DNA of 64,000 nt. Origin: Melampsora larici-populina 98AG31. Its lineage: Eukaryota; Basidiomycota; Pucciniomycetes; Pucciniales; Melampsoraceae. Positions 57,930 through 64,000 of this stretch are shown here, piece after piece (the stretch's first letter is position 1; every line of letters starts with the position of its first letter). Both the position numbers and the translations under genes were made by a program. The stretch lies in NCBI RefSeq assembly GCF_000204055.1, contig NW_006768779.1, positions 462,350 to 526,349 of the forward strand. Direction: 5' to 3'. Below the pieces are notes generated by a model. It made no database searches. It was not told the origin of the DNA and was given only the letters and a program-made list of their open reading frames with translations.

Positions 57930-59030
57930 TTAATAGGTTTTCTTTCCAGCAGTCATTCTGTTCACAGATTAAAACAAAGGACAGATGAGTTCCACAAGCT
58001 TGACAGACATTGACAAAAAAGATAGCACTGACTGTAAATGAGTGGAGAACTCCTCGAAGGGCTGAGGAGGTGGGGGAATTTGTTGCCACATGTCGGGTGT
58101 AAGAATGGCGTAGGTGGCAGTGATCTACATGCGGACCCAGGACAAATCAGACAGCGACATTAACCAAACTCGAAATAATAGGTGGCGTACCGCAGCGTAG
58201 GTCGCCTTGAGGAAATTGCCCATTGTCGAGGTGTTTCCTCGGGATTGAGTGTAGACATCCTGGACACCAGCCAATTGAAGAAGACGCTTGCTTGCGGGAG
58301 CAGCAACGATCCCGGTACCTCGAGGAGCAGGGACAAGCTTGACGTAAACGGAGGCAGTCTTTCCTTGAACCTTGCAAGGAACGGTGTGGGGCTCTCCAAG
58401 CTTGGCACCCCAGTATCCACGTCGGACAGGGATGATAGAGAGCTTAGCAATCATGATGGCACCTCGAATGGCAGTGGCCACTTCCTTGGCGCACTTGACA
58501 CCGAGACCCAAGTGTCCATCAGAGTCACCGATGGCTACAAAGGCTTTGAAACGGGTTCGTTGACCGGCTCGGGTTTGTTTCTGGACAGGCATGATCTTCA
58601 TGACTTCATCTGAATTCGAAAACCAAAATGGGTCAATATACTTTCATAAGGTGAGCGAGGAGACCAAACCACCTTTGAGGTTAGGGAGAAGGATATCAAT
58701 GATCTGGTACTCCTTGACCGGAAGCGAAAAGAGGTAGATTTCTTCAATAGATTTGATTTTGCCATCCTTTACAAGTCGGCCAAGTTTGGTGACAGGGACC
58801 CTGGAAAATTTTCACACCGACCGATTCATTTGATTTATCAGCATAAATACTAGGCCAGAAGTGCTGGATGAACGGCTGGACATCGAAAAGAGCGCTCACC
58901 ACTCCTTCTCTTCGTCCCTCTTGGCACCCCGACGAGGACCACGACGAGGACCACCTCGGCCACCACGACCACGGCCAAATCCACCACGGTCACCACCACG
59001 TTCACCACCACGTTCAGCTCGGTCTGCCAT
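57930..59030 (-). CDS. RPS2: 40S ribosomal protein uS5 (RPS2)
   Basis: A 265-residue protein from five exons: 59030-58900, 58800-58673, 58609-58191, 58124-58033 and 57957-57930. The start MADRAERGG is in good context; an RG/GR-rich N-terminus (residues about 6-40, [18 protein letters not shown]) is typical. The core is near-invariant: [77 protein letters not shown], then [13 protein letters not shown] 28-nt last exon encodes the terminal MTAGKKTY; skipping that intron would give an atypical hydrophobic tail. uS5 is near the mRNA entry site of the small subunit and acts in decoding fidelity. It is a single-copy-type housekeeping gene with high GC relative to its surroundings. Confidence 0.95.
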
Positions 59031-60581
59031 TTTCGGAAATATGAAGAAAGTTGTGTTGCCTTGCGAGTCTTGAGGTCGATGAACGTCGTCGAGGGCGGAT
59101 TGTTGATGGCAAAATGGCGCGCGAGTGGGATTAGGGTTCGAAGTCCGTCAGGGTGGGAGCGGTTGGCTGCGGACAGATGTGATACTCGCAAATGGATTAC
59201 ATGACTTGACACTGTATTCATTCAGCGGCCCCGTCATTTGGGCTTGCACGTATCGGATCCCGCACCAATATCCACAGCGACGCGCATCGGACATGCAGTC
59301 CATACACGCATACAGCGCCCAGTGCTCGGTTGATGTCTTCGCGTTGGGATTCTGGGAAGAACAAAAGCTGGAGGATCTTTACAGAAGTAGAATTTCTCCC
59401 CGCAGTACAAGCTAGTACAAGTTAAAGTCACAATGCAGAATCTAAATCCTTGCAAAGCAGAATAGGCGGGAGCTCCAGTCATGATGTCTCAATCTGGGAC
59501 GATTCTGGAAACAAACCAATGGGTTCAAAATTGATCCGGCTGAGTCCTGATGACGAAACAATATGAAGGAGAAGAAGAGATATTTAGTAGACAGCCTTAT
59601 TGGAAGCTTCTTCACTTTTTCCTTTCACTTCTCAACTTTTTATCAACAACACAGACGCGCATCACAAAATTGAAGCTTTCAGTCTGATATATCAAGGATA
59701 CCGCCGTGACTGAGGTAGCCGTCATATACCTATCCCTACATGACGAGGAAGACGGATTATCACTGATGGCGTTTGTCATGTCTTGGCCCTCAAAATATCT
59801 TGTGGTCTAATCGTTTGGATTATGAATCAGAATCCAAATTTCTACATTGGCAGGATCTGGAATCGGATGCAGTGCATGTGGCTGTGCTTTTCGATCCAGC
59901 CGACTCACTCTTGTTGTACGCGGCCTTTCGAGGAATTAATATTTGGCTAGGATCTATAGGATATTTATATTTTTAATCCTTCTCCGAAGCTTTGTTTATC
60001 TTATGACGAATCCCTCCTATCTTGGGCCGTGAATGAATAAGATGCCGTGGCATCCGATCGCATGATTCGGGTATTGGTATTATGAGTTATGTGAGGAGAA
60101 TAATACAAAATATTAAGAGGGGAACATCAATCAAGTCAGAGAGCGGGACCGAGAAATGTTAACCCGAGTATTGAAAGAAAGGCTCCGCAAGCAAGAATTC
60201 TACTTGATCATCATATCCTTGATGATGGTGAGCCAAGACGCCAAGCTTCAATGCGAGATAACATCTCATCCATGTTGAGTCTTCTATTCAGCACCGCCTC
60301 AAGGATTGATTTTTTACTTTTATTTTGGGTTGAATTTTTGCGATTGGATGATGAAATGTTGTAAAGCTGGCTCTATGAAGTATTTATTTGGTCACGATAT
60401 CTCCAGCCGAAGTTTGGATGCAATTCATGGAATCAAATGAAAGATGAAAGAATGGAAAGGCATAAAAAGAGGCAGCTAGACTGCCTTGATGCAATCCTCT
60501 TCACCCATCTTTCCTCTCGCTTACGACCTTCCTAACATCATTTGTTCTATTTTGTCTTCAAAATTCCTATTTTACAACAAT
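59031..60581. other. Intergenic between RPS2 and the secreted-protein gene
   Basis: Divergent promoters are expected here. Short open frames (for example 59125-59415 and 59234-59482 on opposite strands) overlap each other and show no protein features. Nothing else is seen. Confidence 0.4.
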
Positions 60582-62418
60582 ATGAAGTACCTCGCACTCA
60601 GCAGTTATCTTTTCCTATCTTTAGTTGTAGTCAGAGCTCACAACATCTCGTCGGCTGATGATGCCACCACCACCTTACCTGCTGACGCTGCCAACTACAC
60701 CTCACTTTCTCCTGAGAGCATACCCGCGCAAGCCAACCAGACCACTTCAGTAGCTCAGTCTGTCAGCACTGAAACCACCACCGATAGCGTTGCGGTCGAT
60801 GACAGCGCCAACAACTGGTCGAATGATGATACTACCGCTCAAAACACCTCACCTGCTGATGCTGGCAACAACACCTCCCTACAGGGCACATGCGTGGCCG
60901 CCAACATGAACGACACAGCAGTCAATGTAACCAGTTATGAAATCACCTACGGGAACGATTCGGTTCAAGACGTCAGTAATAACGCATTATGCAGTACGAC
61001 AGTCATCAACGCCAGTTTCTCAGATTGGGAGGCTAGCAACCTCACGACGACCGTCGAAGTGAATCAAACACTCACCCATCAAGTCATGAATCACACACTA
61101 TGTTATAATTATTTCCTTGAGAAAGATGGTTGCGTCCAAACCTCTACTGACCGACCGTGTAGCAGTAATACCACTTCTGGAAATACAGCAAACTATATTG
61201 GAACTGTGAGTAGATTGGTTTACAATTCTCAATAAAAGGATTAATGTCATCTGATAGAACTCGCACTCTATATCATTGATTTTCTCATCAATCAGTTTGA
61301 AACTCGACCCTCAAGAAGACGACTTGGACGTCGCTATGATAGTACCAATGGAGTGAGTGATTTATCAGATATACGAAAATTTTCATCTAATCAATCCTCT
61401 GACACTTTGAATCTTTTCTCTGCAACTCTAGTCACTTAGCATAAATGGCGGAGATGGGGTAAGTCGAAATATATAGTGGAAGGATATCTCGATGAAAGGG
61501 TATACTAACCCATTGCTTTCCATATAACTTTAACTCGAAACGAAAGATCTGCGGTAAGTGTCTATAAGACTGATTTCCCAAGAGGTACGCAAGGAGAAGG
61601 ATATACATGCTGATTTTTACTCCTTTGAAACTTCAGGTCCCTACAACACTGACACCACGTCAGGTGAGCTTCAATCTTTGAATTGACAAATTTTACACAA
61701 ACTGGATATTGAGCCAAGAATATGTTTTTCAATGTGATAGGTGTATGTCTATGGTCTGGATCAAACTGGGTCGATGGATCAGACCCTCAGACAGCCGGAT
61801 GGTTAAACGGGTGAGCTCTTATATCTTTTACCTACGGCTGCAGTAGACTCTTCTTGATTCAATATTGACCATGTGGAATCACTTCAGTGCTGCGACTGGT
61901 AACTGTGGAAAGCAAGTGTAAGTAACAAAATTCCATTCCGCCTACTCGGAATGTATAAACTTACTAGCAAGATGATCACAAACTGATTTTCTTTCATTAA
62001 CTTTTAGTTACATCCAACGTCAAAATCAACCCGAAACTGTTCAATATGCTCCAGTGTTAGATGGCTGTAATTTCTGGACCAGGCAACCAGAGGTGGGATG
62101 CTTCCAAATCTGGATGACAAAGGATGTAAGCTTCATAATGCTGTTGATGATGAAGTGATCTTTTGGGTTAATTGATGCTAACTAGAGTTATTTTTAATCA
62201 TTCAAAGTTATTCGATAAATTTTCTCCAACTGAAGAAGAAAGTCAAAACTTGCTAATAAGTTCAACTTTCACTTGGGATTTGTAAGTTAAATTTTCATCT
62301 TTACCTTTCTAAAGATCAAGAAACCCTTCGTCGTTCTTACACATTTATTATGTGATTTCTTGACCAAAATTTTAGTGACAACCTTCATGGTCAATCACCT
62401 CAAAATGCTCCATTGTAA
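60582..62418 (+). CDS. Secreted, N-glycosylation-rich protein; candidate effector
   Basis: A 358-residue protein from ten exons: 60582-61205, 61296-61352, 61432-61458, 61547-61553, 61637-61663, 61741-61810, 61888-61917, 62008-62125, 62208-62281 and 62376-62418. All phases agree. Exon 4 is a 7-nt microexon. I chose MKYLALSSYLFLSLVVVRA at 60582, a classical signal peptide; a longer in-frame start upstream would bury it. Residues 20-200 are T/S/N/D-rich with many N-x-S/T sites and scattered cysteines. After a basic RPSRRRLGRR segment (possible Kex2-like cleavage) comes a compact C-terminal domain: GVCLWSGSNWVDGSD, AGWLNGAATGNCGKQVYIQR, APVLDGCNFWTRQP, GCFQIWMTKDLFDKFSPTEE, SSTFTWDFDN. This C-terminal arrangement resembles a widespread secreted fungal family of unknown function. 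A role in host interaction is inference. Confidence 0.8.
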
Positions 62419-62635
62419 TTTTAACTGAATTTCAAAATGGAATAACGAAAAAAGAAATGACAATGATATGATGAATCTGATAATCACGATTACTTGATTG
62501 ATTTATATTTTCCTTTTCTCAAACTCTCAATTTTTCTCATAGACAATGGACAAATAAAATTCTTCTCTTTAGCAACTTTCAATACTTGTATTCATTGTAA
62601 CAGTTGTCAGACTTTTTCTTCATCTTTTACACAAT

Positions 62636-63751
62636 AAGGGGGCTCAAGTCAAAAAATTTGCGGCCTTTTCTTAAAAAATCGGGGAAAGTTTATTACGGTA
62701 CCGTGCTGTAAAAACTTTTCCCAATTTGTAAAAAAGGACCAAAAAATTTCTTTCGGATCTCCTTCTGAGCAGTAAATGTACGCAAATTTGCTGCTTAAAA
62801 AAATTTGGGATGTTGTATAACATTTCCCAAATTCATAAAATTTTGCGTAAATTTTATGAAATTGGGAAAAGTTATTTACGATAAGAGCATCCACTATGGG
62901 TGCGGTAACCAAGTGATTTATCGTAACTTTAACGCTAAATTATACACAGGTCCACTATGGACCTGTTTTAGACTTGCGGTCCGTACGACTGCATCAAATC
63001 TTGCTCTCCGTGTGTTCAAATCTACGCAAGCCTACGACTTGATTTATCGTAGGAAATCAAGTCGAAACTACTGTTCCCAAAACTTCAAACTGCATATGAA
63101 ACTTCATTTCTCAAACTTCAAACATCAAAACCTCACTTTTGAACTTCAAATTTCAAACTTCATCCTCAAATCTCAACTTCGAGATATCACATCTCGGAAC
63201 ATTGCACTTTGAATTGAATCGATTTCAATCACAACATCACCCTATATCTTAATCTTTTGCGAGACACCTTAAGAATTGAGGTGCACAATAGTCAATTGCT
63301 GAGTAGGCTGAGCTCGAGCTCAATCTGTTTGGAATTGAGTCTGAAATGGTGAAGGTGGTGTGTGAAGCCTATAAAACAAGATTTCTAGACAAGTTGCTCA
63401 AATTCTTGATGTTCCTCATCATTGTGGTTTGAAGACTTCAAAAGACAGTCGATGTGTCTCTTCAAGGAACTTGTAGTGGGCATCTGATGGATGGTTTTTC
63501 GGATGGGATTTGTGAGAAAGATATGATAAATCATTGCAAAATCAAACCACTGTGGATCTGGTTGATTCACAGTGATTTATCGTAGTTAAATCAGACACTA
63601 CATCAATCCGTAGTGGATTTCATGCGGTTACCAACTTAGGTAAAACACGCGTGATTAAATTTCGCGGTCAGGAACGCAAAACTTACGATAAATCACCATC
63701 ATGATAGTGGATGCTCTAAAAGTAGTAAAATTTTTTGACTTGAGCCCCCCT
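62636..63751. mobile_element. MITE, ATT/AAT-target family, copy E, split by an insertion
   Basis: The outer element begins AAGGGGGCTCAAGTC and ends GACTTGAGCCCCCCT, flanked by AAT at 62633-62635 and 63752-63754. Removing the nested element and one TAA leaves about 281 bp, close to copy B (293 bp), with which it is nearly colinear. Confidence 0.88.
62885..63716. mobile_element. Nested MITE, GAGCAYCCACTATGG / TAA family, 832 bp
   Basis: Inserted inside copy E. Termini are GAGCATCCACTATGGGTGC and, inverted, GAGCATCCACTATCATGATG; TAA flanks at 62882-62884 and 63717-63719. Sequence is shared with the 29389 copy in opposite orientation (CAGGTCCACTATGGACCTG, CTACGCAAGCCTACGACTTG, GATTTATCGTA). It is about 157 bp longer, from extra central sequence rich in TCAAACTTCAAA-type repeats. 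No transposase ORF. Confidence 0.9.
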
Positions 63752-63754
63752 AAT

Positions 63755-64000
63755 ATGCATGCTGTTTTACGACACAAAAACAAGATGTCAGATTTATTTT
63801 TCTCTTGAACTTCTGGAATCTTGAGTCACACCCCAAACTTCTTCAAATTTCATCAGACTTGATACTTTAACTTTGAAAAAGATGAGAAATATTAAGCCAT
63901 CATAAGGATATAGACAACAACGAAAAAAAACTGTTCTTTAAGATCACGTTATCAAGTTGAACAAGATATCAAAATACATCCAAACTTTTGAGCCTCATTG
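63755..64000. other. Window edge, no feature seen
   Basis: AT-rich sequence without recognisable coding or repeat structure. Confidence 0.3.

Noticed and set aside
57969..58033. Extended hydrophobic C-terminus for RPS2
   Set aside because: Reading through gives a tail unlike any uS5; a GTCAGT donor at 58032 and an acceptor before 57957 give the usual basic end.
58182..58613. Plus-strand open frame of 143 codons
   Set aside because: Antisense to the core exon of RPS2; codon constraint on the true gene explains the lack of stops.

Overview
This is an AT-rich eukaryotic nuclear window. Genes carry many short introns (about 45-90 nt, GT..AG, with at least one GC..AG), there are no operons, and transposable elements are abundant. 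The conserved genes are of fungal type. The mix of PIF/Harbinger, Helitron, hAT and KDZ-associated genes, a signal-peptide protein with many tiny exons, and several families I cannot place suggests a basidiomycete. I infer a rust fungus (Pucciniales) from gene style, not from a search.

Layout. 0-10.7 kb is repeat-rich: a run of small foldback elements (1.47-2.97 kb), a DDE transposase fragment (4.3 kb), a decayed Helitron (6.8-8.84 kb) and degenerate tandem repeats. 10.77-14.73 kb is a complete PIF/Harbinger element with transposase and Myb/SANT-like partner, with a small relative abutting it. 15.1-24.8 kb is a conserved gene block: a helix-hairpin-helix protein, divergent from a CASP/Coy1-type Golgi coiled-coil protein, convergent with Mediator subunit MED14. 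24.8-30.9 kb is gene-poor, with a hAT fragment and a 675-bp MITE. 30.9-38.0 kb holds a polytopic membrane protein gene, a tiny two-exon ORF and a 13-exon inositol polyphosphate 5-phosphatase. 38.2-42.2 kb is a MITE abutting a second, partly decayed PIF/Harbinger element. 42.4-52.0 kb carries three lineage-type genes: a KDZ-transposon-associated CxC5/CxC6 protein and two unplaced proteins. 52.9-57.6 kb has a long-TIR MITE and an F-box/LRR-like gene. 57.9-59.0 kb is ribosomal protein uS5 (RPS2). 60.6-62.4 kb is a ten-exon secreted protein. 62.6-63.75 kb is a MITE nested inside another MITE.

How the parts relate. The housekeeping genes (Golgi tether, Mediator scaffold, phosphoinositide phosphatase, ribosomal protein) are independent single genes. 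Each Harbinger element is a two-gene unit in which transposase and Myb/SANT-like protein face each other and are expected to act together on the element's inverted repeats. The clearest non-routine pattern is positional: both full Harbinger elements and one MITE pair sit edge to edge with another element, sharing a single target-site duplication; a further MITE is inserted in a copy whose empty paralog is also in the window.

Exon models were built by hand from splice signals, reading-frame continuity and family expectation; I state where a junction is uncertain.
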